A stretch of DNA of 64,000 bases from Ophiodon elongatus (GCA_016806645.1 JACSYO010001698.1:1-64000), one strand, 5' to 3'. Counted from the first letter of the stretch, positions 44,116-56,366 are shown. The notes: generated by a model from the letters alone, not told the origin. Made by a program: numbers and translations.

Positions 44116-44796
44116 GTCATGTTTTTTCTCGTGTGGGAAATAGTCTACAAATTTGTCGTTAACTAATTTACAATTTTAATACAACTAAGCTTGTATGAAA
44201 GTGTATTTTTAACTAACACAAAATGATCCATTTCTGTGACATTGGGACCCAGCGTCTGCCTACAATTGCAGGAATAATAGGCAGGCTCTATGGCCAATTG
44301 TATCACATGAACAAATTGTATCACATGAGAAAACAACAGATATGCTGACAATAGTTGTAGCCAAGAAGTGCCTCAAAAAGACAGCCACATTGTGCCAGAT
44401 ACAATCAATCAGCCATTAATCTATAAACAATCAGTCAAAAATATGTTGTCAGATCTTATTGGAGAGGAGTGGATGGGACTTTGTTTTGATATTTTTTGTT
44501 TGTTGTTTTTGTCTTGCATTGGCACACACTTAGACCCCTCCAATATGCTTATTTTGTGCATCGCTGTCACAGCATGGATTCCTTCCAACATGACATGTTT
44601 TATGCAATGTGGTCCAGAATTATTCCAGTAATCACAATGCATAAAATGGGTTACAGACCAAACAGGGATTTATTAGCCACTGTAGCAACTATCAATAGCC
44701 TATTTATCCACTAATCTTTAAAATCACTGAATAAACCGATATATACCACTACTAGCGTATTTTCGCCTCAATAGATTTGATAATTCTGATCAAGAA

Positions 44797-45030
44797 ATGC
44801 AACATTACAGCAAAAAGCCCACAATTTGTCACAACTGCAAGTCCAAAATAAGCCGTGGAGGGACAACCATAAAAACATTTGGAACAACTAACTTAATCAG
44901 ACACTTTGTATATTGTAATTCTTTATTATTCATTTCCATGCATGCTGCTCGAGAAGTGACTGGCCCATCTGCCGAAAGCATGGAGCAAACAGCAAACAGC
45001 AAACAGCTAACGTTAACCAAGGTTACTGCT
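44797..45030 (+). mobile_element. BED zinc-finger fragment of a hAT-type transposase
   Basis: The frame gives HYSKKPTICHNCKSKISRGG, then GTTNLIRH and, further on, TANSKQLTLT. This is the N-terminal BED finger of ZBED-like hAT transposases (CxxCxxxxxRGG...TTNLxxHLxxxH), with the last His region disrupted. No catalytic domain follows, so it is a relic. Confidence 0.7.
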
Positions 45031-45188
45031 TTATGGAGTGTTCAAGCTCTACTCAGTATAACTGTGTAATGGGCAAAAGTTAATTATAACTCTATCATGA
45101 CGTTCAAATGTTACCTTGTAAAAAAAATTAAAATTGGGCAAGAAACTTATATAAATATCATTGTTTGAAGGAGATGTTTTGACAGTAA

Positions 45189-45191
<3 letters not shown>

Positions 45192-45247
<56 letters not shown>
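45192..45247. repeat. (AT)n microsatellite
   Basis: About 56 bases of pure AT/TA alternation, directly against the left end of the Tc1-like element. TA is the Tc1/mariner target, which may explain the junction. Confidence 0.97.
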
Positions 45248-45252
<5 letters not shown>

Positions 45253-45812
45253 TGCCGTTCAAACGTTTGGGGTCACCCGCCACAAAAGCTTGATCCACTA
45301 CAGCCTTGTTCTGCTCTCAGCCACTACAGGATGGCTGAGATGACTGCTCTGTATTTGTCATGTATTTGTCATGCTTTTAGGTTGTAGAAAGTCCTCTGCA
45401 CAAATATATGTTATTTTGTATGAAAGGTTTTGTAAAAAAAGTTGTGTTTTGCAGATGGAGAACAAAATGCTGTACAACAGTTAGACCAGACTGACAATTG
45501 AAAGGGCAGAAAGAGAAATGCAAGCACCGTTGTGTTTCAAGAATGAGCTTGGGTCATTTATGAAAATTCAAAAACAAAGGGTATTTGGGGGGAAATAATT
45601 TCAACAGTATTCTTCCCTGGCATGTAACACTGTGTTACACAAGTTTTATTCAAGTAATTATTCTTCTTCTTTTGGGGCCAAAACTATTACAAATATAAAT
45701 AATAAATGTAGTGTCTGAATTATACTCTTTTTGTCTCTAAAATAGTCATCATTGAAGGAAAGAATAAACATCAACATACTAGGTGAACCCAAACTTTTGA
45801 ACGGAAGTATAA
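45247..45812. mobile_element. Non-autonomous Tc1/mariner-like element, about 566 bp
   Basis: The left end (acactgccgttcaaacgttt...) and right end (45780-45812, ...cttttgaacggaag) are inverted copies matching at about 23 of 27 positions. This type of terminal repeat (gttcaaaagtttggggtcac) is typical of Tc1-like elements in fish, from memory. TA dinucleotides flank both sides and the interior has no transposase frame. Confidence 0.75.
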
Positions 45813-45814
45813 TA

Positions 45815-45832
45815 CATATATATATATACATG

Positions 45833-45864
<32 letters not shown>

Positions 45865-45870
45865 CACACA
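45815..45870. repeat. (AT)n/(GTAT)n run right of the Tc1-like element
   Basis: AT alternation with tgtatata interruptions, mirroring the AT run on the other side of the element. Confidence 0.9.
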
Positions 45871-46546
45871 CATTTAGAAAAAATACCATCCGTTTACCCA
45901 TTCAAAGTATTTGTGGTGAATAATACACACTATGCCATGTATGCCTGGTTAATATTCTGCAACGTTGAGTTAATGTGTGCTTGTGTTCTACCATCAAACA
46001 CAAATTATATTATTTGATTGGTTGGCTTAAGAGTCTGTCACAGACAAAAGCCATGTCAGCTTAAGCTAACTTGCCTTCCCTCAGGCTCTTCTCGTGCTGA
46101 AGCGGAAATAGCTTGCCCCTATTAGACTACAACTACAACTCCCACAGTCCACAGCTCTCTCTGGTGGCGGAAACCAGAAACACTCTTACAGCAAAAACAG
46201 ACAAGTCCCAACTTCCTCCTACTGTACAGAAGTGCAGCTCAAATACCTGCACATGGCACAAGTTTGCCTTCAGGGCTTTCTGCCAGAATGTGAATATTTT
46301 AAATCAAACCATGACGTTTTCTTAAACCTGAACAAGTAGGTTTGTTGCCCCGATCTGAGGAGATTTCTGTCAGGCAGGGAGCTTGAAAACCCTGAAAGGT
46401 AAACATCCCCATGTGCAAAATACCCGGCATGAAGGAGCTGCCACTACACGCTTTATACTCAGGCAGGTGTCTCGCCCAGGTCCCGCCCCATACACCTGCC
46501 TGCACCAATCGCAAGAGGAGCATGAGAGAAACCCGGCTGTTTATCG

Positions 46547-46554
46547 TGACGTCA
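46547..46554. promoter_or_regulatory. Palindromic CRE/ATF-type site TGACGTCA
   Basis: The full palindrome TGACGTCA sits inside cgtgacgtcacg, with a CCAAT motif about 40 nt upstream (46504). It is 1.3 kb before the likely map3k7cl first exon. A role as a promoter element is inference, and the segment may belong to a repeat. Confidence 0.3.
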
Positions 46555-46724
46555 CGTCCACTTTTTGTAGTCATCAAATAATTAATTACAACCAAATTTA
46601 CAAGCAGAATAAACACTTGAACAAACATCGTCGTGATGAGAACTACCTAGATGACAGAAAACATTATCGGGAAAAATGTGTTGATGTTTACTTAAAATCC
46701 ATCCCAGTCTATGGTTACAACCAT

Positions 46725-46855
46725 TAACATGGAGGGGGCGGGGTTTATGACCTCTACTGCAGCCAGCCACCAGGGGGCGGTAGATACGTTGTGGCTGCAC
46801 TTCAGGGAAGCTGCATGGAGCTGTTATGATGTCCATCTTTATACAGTCTATATCA
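46725..46855. mobile_element. Fish interspersed repeat fragment
   Basis: The phrases cagccagccaccagggggcg and tgtccatctttatacagtct form the end of a repeat I know as common in perch-like fish genomes. Type and full limits were not determined. Confidence 0.5.
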
Positions 46856-47479
46856 ACACTATAATAAAAAAAGATACAGACACAAATTAATCCTTTTTTA
46901 CCACAAATTGGGTGCGTCAGACTTCCATTAAACCCTTTCTGCCCAGTAAATTCCCAACCTCTCAAACTCCAAACCCACAAGTTTTGTCTTCTGTTTAAAA
47001 AAATGAATAATCAATAATCATCCCTTAATCAGGATTTTCTTTTTTTGACTGATGACAAAACCAGGGTTATTTTTTTTTAGACTTTATAAAGCAACAGAGA
47101 TACAGACACCACTATATATATATTTTTTTCACAGCCTAGGGTAGAGATAGTAGGCCTACAGAGAAGTACTCCTGAGTAAACTGATCTATGTGTAAATTCG
47201 GCCTGTCCCTCTAAAAAGTCCACCCTTAAATGCGTGAATCCCCTTTGAAGTAGCCTATGTATTGTAAGAAACTCCCCCTAGGTATAAAAAAATCATATCA
47301 CCTGCGTTACGACCTCCCCGCAGGAAAACAGACTGGGATGCTTCTTCCTCCAGAGCTTTTATAGCATGAGATGTTCATTCTGAGCAACTGTCTCATTGCA
47401 CAGCTATTGCAAAGCCAAAGACCATCCCGGCGACCGTGTCACTCAAAACAGTGCCGCAGCTATGGGCATTTTTGCGGGC

Positions 47480-47909
47480 TAAAGTCATGTCATCTGAGAC
47501 ATTTAATTGGGCTCGGGTCCCCACAGGGGGACAGCGGACGGCATTCCTCGACTGCCTGCGCCCTGTTGTGTTGCTCTTCACCGCATGGCTGCTACAGTCC
47601 GCGGATAACATGTCAATGCCAACACAAAGTTGAGCTGCTGGAGTCCCTCCGACTGATGCATTGATTATGGTGGAACACTTCTGAATTCTAAATAATATAG
47701 TTGGAGTCTCAAGAGGGAAGTGGAGGTCAACTTTTTGGAGAGATAGTTATGCCATGCTGCGGCCGAGAGACGCCTTATACTATTTCTGAAGAGACCTCCG
47801 CGGTCGTCCGACGGGGGAAAGGCGGCTATTAATATTGAGGACGTACACTTCTACCTGATTTTAATCTTTATTTTACGGGATTTCCTGCGTCGGGCTCGTG
47901 CTGCTTCAG
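47480..47909 (+). other. map3k7cl: Probable non-coding first exon / promoter region of map3k7cl
   Basis: A stretch clearly richer in GC and CpG than its surroundings, ending at a donor-like gctgcttcag/gtaaca (exon end 47909). It lies upstream of the first coding exon of map3k7cl with no coding frame of its own. The start of the exon cannot be placed, and the call is inference from composition, donor and position. Confidence 0.4.
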
Positions 47910-48826
47910 GTAACAATGGCCTGTTGGCTCAGATGATTCATTTTCAGCTACCCAGTATATGCTGGAGATATTCCATGTTTGTAATAAAGTAGTCTACATC
48001 ATAATGCGGATTGACATCAATAGGTGCACTATTATGCTATTCCATCAACTAATACTGTTATATTTTGACAGTATTAGGCATGTTTTGCTTTTCCGGCAAC
48101 TAAGAGTGCCTAAATAAAAAATACTTTTATTTGCTGGTGTAGGTCATTGAGGTTTGTTGTGTGAGACAGAGGGTTTGCCAGGGTTAAAGCAGGCATATGC
48201 CCGGATATAAAAAGCCTTTACCTACGAAGGGGGCATGGAAATCCAGACCTCAGAGCCAGTCTGTCAAAGTTCTCTAATTATTTAAACCCACTGCAACTCT
48301 AAATGCATGATGAAACTGGTGGCTGAGTGTGTGTGTTCATAGAGCCCTGTACTTTCCTAGGTGTGGATTAATCACGTGATTTATCAAAGCAGGCTTTCAT
48401 TCTAACTGATCACAGCACCTGCTGAGTTAAGTATATAGTTGAGTGTGGCTAAAATCCAAATCATGTTCTAGGTCCGAATACAAAATGGTATACTTAGCGT
48501 ACACATCAAATTAGGACTTATACCATAACTACTACTTCATCTGCTGATTGTCTGGTCTATAAATAAAATAGTGAAAAAAAATGCCCTTCACAATTTCCCA
48601 GAAGCTAAGGTGGCATCTCCACTTTTTTTGTTCTGTCCAAGCATCGGTTTAAAACCCAGAGATAACCAATTTGCAGCCACATATAACAGAGAAATGGAGG
48701 AAATCACCACAATTATATTATATATTATATATAATATAATATATTTTTCATGATAAATATCTTAAATTACTTTCATTATTCCATCATCACGTGTCTTTCA
48801 TTAGACCCTTGTGATTGTGCTAACAG

Positions 48827-48964
48827 CTCTGTTTTGTGCCTGTGGCCTCATGAAGGGATAAATGATCACCTCAACCAGAAGAGTGTCTCCTGATAAATCT
48901 GAAGTTAGAATCGCCTTCAGCCTCGAGGACACATCAGGTAAACACACACTCATTAACGAACTGT

Positions 48965-49017
<53 letters not shown>

Positions 49018-49403
49018 CGTTCTGTAGCCATCCATGCACTCACCTCACACACTAAGTCCCCTGCACATACACATATGTCTCGTCATCTCAAAAATGACGG
49101 TAACAACTTATTTTGAGTGTAGTTGCACTTATTACTCAATTGATCATTTAACACCTGACATTACTTGGAGCTCTACTCTCACTGCATTTCCAGTATGTGT
49201 GGAACACATGCACGGCATTCCTCCCACCAAAACAGACTAAGCCTCCCCCCACACACACCTCACACCCTATCACTTTAACTGTGTTCTTTCTTCTACGCTA
49301 TAGCTGAGACAGGTGCTCCCTCTATTTCTGTAGGACCACAGCATATTAAAAACTGACCACACATGCGTGTGCGCAGCTGTGCACTTGCAAAACACACCAG
49401 TAT

Positions 49404-49470
<67 letters not shown>

Positions 49471-50535
49471 TGCTTATGGGACCAGTATTATTACATTTTT
49501 AAATCTTCAATCAAAACTCAAAGGTCTACCCTACCTATGGGGCAAGGTAGTGTCTGTCAGGATGTTTTACTGCAGGGGGGCCAGGCACTGGGATAGCAGC
49601 TGCAGCTATGCAATAGCAGAGTCAGGTTTCCCCTCTAATACTAACAGTGTCCTACTGCCTGATTCACCGTTCAGCTTTTAGAACACTGGCCTATATTTGT
49701 AAGCAGTTAACACGTTCAGTCCTACTCCGCCCATCTCTGATCCCGCTTGTCTTTCTCTTAGGAAGTGAGATGAAGGGCTGTAGCAGGAACGACACTCAAA
49801 TCCCACTCTAAGCAGTGATTCATTGAACTCCATGACATTCTGCCTGTCATTCTCACATGGCAACATGTCCTCTGAATCACTTTTTCATTTCTTAATCATT
49901 CTTATTGCTGTACTTTTGTTTCTACCTTGCTTTTTCTTCTCACCTCAACCATCCATTTGTGTGGTTTCATTTTAGTTTGCACCTCGTTTTCCAATAAGTT
50001 TTTTTGTTTGGTTGTGCGCTGGTTCATTTTATGATAAATCTTAAGGATCAAGTAACTATACATGGCCGGTTTTAGTTGGTCACATGCTTACACACTTTGT
50101 TTTAGTTGCAGTGGTTGCTTCCGGAGCTGTTCGGGTACACTCTGACCCCACCCCCCAAAATCACATTTTGGATATTCCCTGAACGATCATGTTGTTGCCT
50201 CTTTGAACTTGTGTTCCTCAGCAGGGGGACTAAGACCTGTGCTCCATCTAGGGATCATCCTCTAGGGCTCTCATGACTTCATGCCAGGCATAGTTATAAC
50301 CCCACACGGTGTCAATCCTAAGCATTAGAACTGTATTTATTCCACATCATAATTGGCCCCATGGCTGTAGGCTGGCCCACTGATACTTCTGCTTTTAGAC
50401 GGTTGCATCATCCCAGGATTCTCCACATGTGTTCCACAACTCCAGGGGGACATTACTGGCGAGGCAGAGGCTGGTGCAGACAACCTGTCTGTTTCTGTCT
50501 GTCTGAGTGTCTGTCTGTCTGTCTGGCTGTCTGAG

Positions 50536-50576
<41 letters not shown>

Positions 50577-50599
50577 GAGTGTCTGTCTGTCTGTCTGAG

Positions 50600-50648
<49 letters not shown>

Positions 50649-51305
50649 GGCAGGCTGCTTGTCTGTCTGAATCCCTCTCTGTCCATACATCTGGCCTGTC
50701 TGTTCTTTCTGCCCACTGTATTTGTCTGTTAGTATTACCCTTCATGTCTTTCAGTGTGACAGCTCATTACTGCTGTACAGTAAAAGGACACGGCTCATTT
50801 ATACATGTAGCAATGTGTTGCAGTGGTGACGTATAAGAGGCCCCAATAGTGTTTGATTTTGGTTCAATTTAAGAGCCGAAAAAGCCAATAAAGCAACTGC
50901 CTGTTTGATCACCCAATCATTTGGACCTACATTTGACAAAATAATCTCTCTTCCACAAGTTTCAAATATATGCAGGCTGATTATCAGAGTACTTTGATGG
51001 AAGCAAGGAAATCAGTCCAAAGACTATTGGTGGAGAGTACAGTAACTATGTACATTTCCTCAAGTAGTGTACTTAAGTACAGTTTTGAGGTACTTTTACT
51101 TTACTTGTATTTTAAACTTTTGCTATTTGAAACTTCACCATATTTATCTGACAGCTAGTTACTTTACATATTAAGATTTTATACAAAACAATATTGATCA
51201 TCTGATGCAACAGATGCATTGTTTTAGATAAGAATACTCAGAATATATAAAATAAAATCTTAACATTCCCCTACTTGTTTATACATCAATAATAATTAGT
51301 ATACG

Positions 51306-51360
<55 letters not shown>

Positions 51361-53349
51361 AAAAAATGTATATGATATATATAATAACAGGATACTCTGA
51401 AAGGAATCATTCTGTATAATAAGTGCTTTTACTGTTAAATGTTAAATAGTTGGTATCATTAACAATATACAATATTGTGTTTTGGTATGTCAGTATATAT
51501 CAATCATTATACTGATTGTTCATATCTGAATAATGCATTCTGTTTCTATAGATGTAAAAGATGTGGAGGACCTTCCTAAGACTTTCCCGGATCTTGAACA
51601 GCGACTGCAGGTGAAGTACTACTATACTCGTCCATACTGTGGCATCACATTGCTTTGAACGCACACCTTGTTTTGTTGGCAGAGCAGCACAAGAGAGGAC
51701 AGGCAGAGTATTGAAGAGATGGCAATGATTTTAAATCCACAGTGCTGGTAAAGGATAGCATTGCGTGCCTTTTAAAGGAAAAGTCCAAACCTGCCCTGTA
51801 CTTCTGCTATTAGTGTTGTCATTGAATTATCCTTCACGAGTGCCATAGCCAGGGTCACATGAAGTGCATGTTGGTTTAGAGTATCAAATGAGAACATCAG
51901 TAGCAGGCCAATGAATTAAAGCTTTCATGCACTGTAACACAGGCTAATAGAGCTTTCTGTTTCGTTCCCATTTATCATAGTTATTATTTTTTTATAATCA
52001 ATATTTATATTCAATTTATAGGACTGTAAACGTCTTAAATGACTGTAACGTGATTTGAATGTATAATATTCTGATCTGGCATCAGACTTGTCTCCCACTG
52101 TAAGGCCTTCCATGGTGGGAAAAAAAAAGTATTTAAGGGTCTTATACAAGTAATATGGAGGTAATATGGAGACAAGTTAGTTTAGGTCTCAATTGTTGTC
52201 CTCACATTCAGCAAATGTCATGGACCTTCTTGGAAAGTGCTGATCCAAATAACAGGTCCAGGTTTGTATATATTATATAAATATATATGTATATATATAT
52301 ATATTATTGTTTTGCCTGGCCCTAAACTAACATGGTATCTCTCTGATGTTATATATCTCTCTCTAACCTCTTGCAGCCAGTGCCCCCCTGTGGGTCCCTG
52401 AGAGAGAGCGCTCAGGTGTACAAGGAGCACTGCAGGATGGCGAGAGACTTCCACCAGGTCAAACATGAGATCGCCGTGCTTGAGGACCGCAAGTGAGTCC
52501 CTATGAATGCCTTTTAAAATTAAATGAAAAAAAACTAAACAGGAGCTCTTCATGGGTGCGTTGGGAGCACATCTGGCCAGGAGGTTGCATGTTTGGTGTC
52601 ACTGCTTGGATCAGAAATGAAACAAATCTAGTCTTACTTACTCACAGCTTTGCCTGTAGTCTTCTTGGCTTAATGAAATGTTCAAATATCCATTTACTGC
52701 TACACTATTAGGTAATATTTATTCAAGGAGAACAAATACGAATGTGCTTTTATAATTGTAATAATCATTTATTGTAATATCAGTGCAAGTTTGGAACATA
52801 AACGTAGACCACTAGAAATTGCAACTCTTGTACTGGATGACCACAAGGCATTTTGGCTCAAAATGTCCACCAGATGGCACATGTTTATAGCTTTCCAGCA
52901 GCATTTAGCACATGATCTACAATGGACCCTTTCCATAAGGTGATATTTGAACAGCTGGTAATGTATGACTTTGATTTCAGATGTATGTGTCTTTATTATT
53001 AGAATTACTTTTAAATTAGAAACAAGATCAAACATGTGTGCTGTATACAGGAATGAGTGTGAATGTGACGGTTGCACTGTACACTAGGGTTTCTTTCTTT
53101 GATTCTGGATCATATTTAGGAAAATTAACATCATTACTGTGGCGAATATTTCACTGCAGCCCTTGTCAGATGTAATTGAGTGAGACCTGCTGTATGCTGT
53201 AATGCACATAGTGTATGTACTGTGAGTATGCTTGCACATAAACAGAGGTGTATAACACACACACACAATGCACACTGTCCCCTGTGCCCTCAGCAGCTGT
53301 GGGTAGTTTTAGCAGTGGGATTTTCAAGGCCCTTGCTGTTACCCCACCA

Positions 53350-53424
<75 letters not shown>

Positions 53425-56366
53425 TGCACATGCACATACACGCAACCTACACCACTTGGCAGCACCTAAATAGAGAACAGCAGGCAGACTCTGATGTGAT
53501 GAGTATAGCCTTGAGTTTGGATAAGAACATGATGAGTCAGGCCAGTAGAAACTATTGGTTCTCTTTTTTCACACTATAGCTCATGCGAACATCCACTGAC
53601 ACACACAAAGTTAGAGTCACACTTAAAGTAAAGTGAGACACAACTAGACATAAGTGACGGTAATACCAATTGTGCTTTTAGGCCGATACTAAAAATCTAA
53701 TTAAGGTATCACTGATACAAATACTTACTTTTGAACATTGAATATATTCTTGTGGAAGATTGAATATTTTTAGCTATGGATTATTGATCATGATACAATG
53801 ACAGTTTTGTTACTTCCCATATCATTACACACAGGAGACAGACTTACAGTGACGTGTTACAAGGACGACAACAGGAACAACACACTGCGGAGGGATTTTC
53901 TACTGTCTACTTTTGATCAGTATCAAACAAGTACACACTGTAACACTGTTTAGTGAACTTTAACTTGTTAAAAAATCCAGTTCTTCAGTTCTATTTGTCC
54001 TGTAATACCAGTGAACAGAATCATAAGACCTCTCCTCAGTGTGCATAGAAACATTGACCCAGACATTAATATCGGGCCTAATGTTGTTCAGCCTGTCACT
54101 GGAACTATCATTACACAACGAGATTACACAAGAAATAGCCCTAATTGTGAAAGACTTGTAAAAACATCCATATTAGAAGTTTTGAAATTGTTTTAGTACA
54201 CAGCGTAAGGTATTTTTTTTTCAAATTTGATAGTATATTACTTCTTTCATTAAATAAGAAAAAAAGTGTTCTGTACAATTTATATCACATTTGGTCTGGC
54301 TTCTCTGGTTTTCCGGATGGATTTTTTTGGACTGAAAAAGATCTCTTCCTCTTTTTTGTGCTCCCTCCGTCATATTCATACCCACAGGCGCATTCATATA
54401 GACATGCAGGTTTTAACTTGTTTCTAATAAAGAAAGGAGAAACTCAGCACAAAAGTAATGCATCTCAATTGCTGATCTTTAACTGCAAATCACACTGCAT
54501 TTTACTTGTTCAAAACTTTGTTTTTTTATTTTAGTTACAACAGTCATGTAACCCTAAAACCAGTAAAATAGTCTGAACATGGTTTTTTAGACAGTGGACA
54601 AGACAATTTCCAATGAATAGTCCATTGTAATCATCAGTTCATGATTCAGAAAAGTAGAATTTTAATGATGCATCATTTTGGACTCAATAAGGTACATTTA
54701 TCCATATGAAAATGACATATTGCATACCAATAATTCTATTTGTGACCCAAATGCAAATAAAAGAGTAACCTCACTAACACAATTCAAAACACTTGCATCC
54801 CGATATCACACTCGAATTACTTTTTTAATTTATTTTGATTTAATTGGGGAAAACCCTAGACAAAACGTAATCTAAGTCATATTTATATGTTTAAATCAGT
54901 TGTGCTTTTAATAAACAGAACTGGAGAAAGTTTTCACCATTATGGCAAACCTATCAAATGTGTGTGTAGATTTAACTCAAAGAATTTAAGGTTTTGGCCT
55001 TTAAATCATTTAACATTGCAACCTCAAGTAAATTAAAAACTGTAGCCAATAGTCATCAAAGTTATGGCATTAAAGCTCCACAGACAGCCTATATTGTAGA
55101 ATAGAGACTCCTTTTCTTCTTTGTTGATGCTGCTGGTATGTGACTTGGCACTTTCCAGCAGTAATACAACACTGACATTCACACACTCTCAGGCGTGAGG
55201 ACATGACACGCACGTTACACACATCCATTTTGGTGCATGTGTGCTTACACTGCCTTTCAAAGTCCAAAGGCTGATCTCTTCCCAGAGCGTAAAACCACTG
55301 TTTGCCAAAGTCAGGTCATCCTGTCTAAACCAGAGCTGCAGTCATTCAATGCAATTGGCTTCATTGGGAAAGCTAGTTGTGATAGGGAAATAATGTTAGT
55401 TTATGTTATTTATTCTGTCATGCACATACAAGTGCTCAGCCCACATGGGCCTTACAAGACACCAACAATACAGTTGGAGTGGAGAAACATTTGTCAGAGA
55501 ATAACAACTTCTTATACTTCACATTATATTGCAAACAAATAACCTATTCTTCTTTACAGAGACCTTTGGTGAAATTCTGCTCTAAGGCTCTACACTGTAG
55601 CTTTTCATCATAAACCAATATGTTTGTGATTTAGGTCTGTACTACACACTAGCACAGCAACTTCCATTATACATGGCAAAATTTGTCCTAAGCATTATAC
55701 ATATTATACTGCTTTAGGTCATAACTCACCGAATGTTGTAATTACTTATTCCAGAGCGGTTAGCTTTGTTGCCCAACAGTAAGAAGTGTTTTTCTTTATC
55801 AAAAGCTCAGCCCTTCCTGCAAGGTTTCATAACTTCCATGTTTATTTCAGTTTCTCTGGTTCCCCCCCACATTCTAGAAACAAGACAGCTGGAGAATCTA
55901 AATTGCTCATAAGTATGAATGTGAGTGATTGTCTTCAAATTTGGGAACCTGTTATGGGTGTTTCCCTGCTTCAAGCCAAGTGTAAGCTGGGACAATGTCC
56001 AGCTTTTTACAACAACAAAATATTAAGCGGGAAAAGATAGAAAATAAACAAATGACTCAACAGTAAATTAATTGTAGAATTAGGAGAAATTCTATACTGA
56101 TTTATGCATTTTGATAAAAAAAAAGGTGAAAGACATTAAAAATGTTCTTTTTTCTTTTTAAATGTTCATTTCACTCCTCTCTTAGGCGCAAGTTGCTGGC
56201 AGAGCTGGTGGAGGATGAGAAGGTTGCCATGGAGATCGCCCGTCTAGAGGAGGAGTTTCGGCGTCTAACAGAGGAGAACCGTACCTTGATGACTCTCCAC
56301 AACGAGCGTGCTCAGCAGCTGGAGAGGCTCTGCTTGACCAATCGAACAAGGCAGGACTCCTCGTGA
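48827..56366 (+). CDS. map3k7cl: MAP3K7 C-terminal-like protein (spliced gene span)
   Basis: The coding parts 48862-48937, 51552-51610, 52377-52492 and 56186-56366 join in frame to 432 nt, 143 aa. The product starts MITSTRRVSPDKSEVRIAFS, has PKTFPDLEQRLQPVPPC and then a coiled coil of about 80 residues (from KEHCRMARDFHQVKHEIAVL to the end). Human MAP3K7CL has a 142-aa form with the same plan (VRIAFSLNDAS, LVFPELDQQLQPLPPC, TEENRTL). The family resembles the C-terminal TAB2/TAB3-binding part of the kinase TAK1 but has no kinase domain. Its cellular role is poorly known. It lies 2.2 kb upstream of bach1 in the same direction, as in mammals. Confidence 0.92.
48850..48861 (+). promoter_or_regulatory. 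map3k7cl: Three-codon uORF abutting the map3k7cl start codon
   Basis: ATG AAG GGA TAA ends exactly where the main ATG begins (48862), giving TAAATG. It lies in the same exon, 23 nt after the predicted acceptor at 48826. Such a minimal uORF can set how often ribosomes reinitiate; this is inference. Confidence 0.6.
48862..48937 (+). CDS. map3k7cl: map3k7cl coding exon 1
   Basis: It encodes MITSTRRVSPDKSEVRIAFS and LEDTS, ending in phase 1 at cag/gtaaac. The start was chosen because it aligns with human MISTARVPADKPVRIAFSL. The exon likely begins at 48827 after gtgctaacag. Confidence 0.9.
48968..49014. repeat. (CA)n microsatellite
   Basis: A pure CA run of about 46 bp, 31 nt after the map3k7cl coding exon 1 donor. 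Confidence 0.97.
49404..49468. repeat. (CA)n microsatellite
   Basis: A pure CA run of about 65 bp. His-Thr or Val-Cys repeat frames crossing it are artefacts. Confidence 0.97.
50486..50690. repeat. (GTCT)n tetranucleotide array, about 200 bp
   Basis: Blocks of GTCT are broken at intervals by GAGT (gtctgagtgtct) and once by ggctgt, giving a higher-order pattern. Frames on either strand read as Ser-Val-Cys-Leu or Thr-Asp-Arg-Gln repeats and are not genes. Confidence 0.96.
51306..51362. repeat. (AT)n microsatellite
   Basis: AT alternation with regular TTT interruptions, about 57 bp, 190 nt before map3k7cl exon 2. Confidence 0.93.
51552..51610 (+). CDS. map3k7cl: map3k7cl coding exon 2
   Basis: It encodes DVKDVEDLPKTFPDLEQRLQ, aligning with human SIPLVFPELDQQLQ. 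The exon is 59 nt, phase 1 to phase 0, with borders tctatag and gtgaag. Confidence 0.92.
51611..52376 (+). other. map3k7cl: map3k7cl intron 2
   Basis: A 766-nt intron with a short (AT)n run near 52280 and no other feature seen. Confidence 0.8.
52377..52492 (+). CDS. map3k7cl: map3k7cl coding exon 3
   Basis: It encodes PVPPCGSLRESAQVYKEHCR and MARDFHQVKHEIAVLEDRK, the PPC motif shared with the TAK1 C-terminus and the first coiled-coil heptads. The exon is 116 nt, phase 0 to phase 2, donor gtgagt. Confidence 0.93.
52493..56185 (+). other. map3k7cl: map3k7cl intron 3
   Basis: 3.7 kb, AT-rich, with a (CA)n run at 53350-53419. Short ORFs here have no domain or splice support and no transposon is recognised. 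Confidence 0.8.
53350..53419. repeat. (CA)n microsatellite
   Basis: A pure CA run of about 70 bp following a CCACCAC lead-in. Confidence 0.97.
56186..56366 (+). CDS. map3k7cl: map3k7cl coding exon 4 (C-terminal coiled coil)
   Basis: It encodes RKLLAELVEDEKVAMEIARL and LTEENRTLMTLHNERAQQLE, ending TRQDSS and TGA. Human ends KRQGSS. Leu, Ile and Val fill the a/d heptad positions. The exon enters in phase 2. Confidence 0.94.

Larger units (their letters stand above)
48938..51551 (+). other. map3k7cl: map3k7cl intron 1 with dense microsatellites
   Basis: 2.6 kb containing two (CA)n runs (48968-49014 and 49404-49468), a long (GTCT)n array (50486-50690) and an (AT)n run (51306-51362). No exon or transposon is recognised. 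Confidence 0.85.

Noticed and set aside
50337..50836. Overlapping ORFs rich in Thr-Asp-Arg-Gln or Ser-Val-Cys-Leu
   Set aside because: They are repeat translations of the GTCT array with no gene signals.
53180..53473. His-Thr repeat ORFs on the plus strand
   Set aside because: They are (CA)n translation artefacts.
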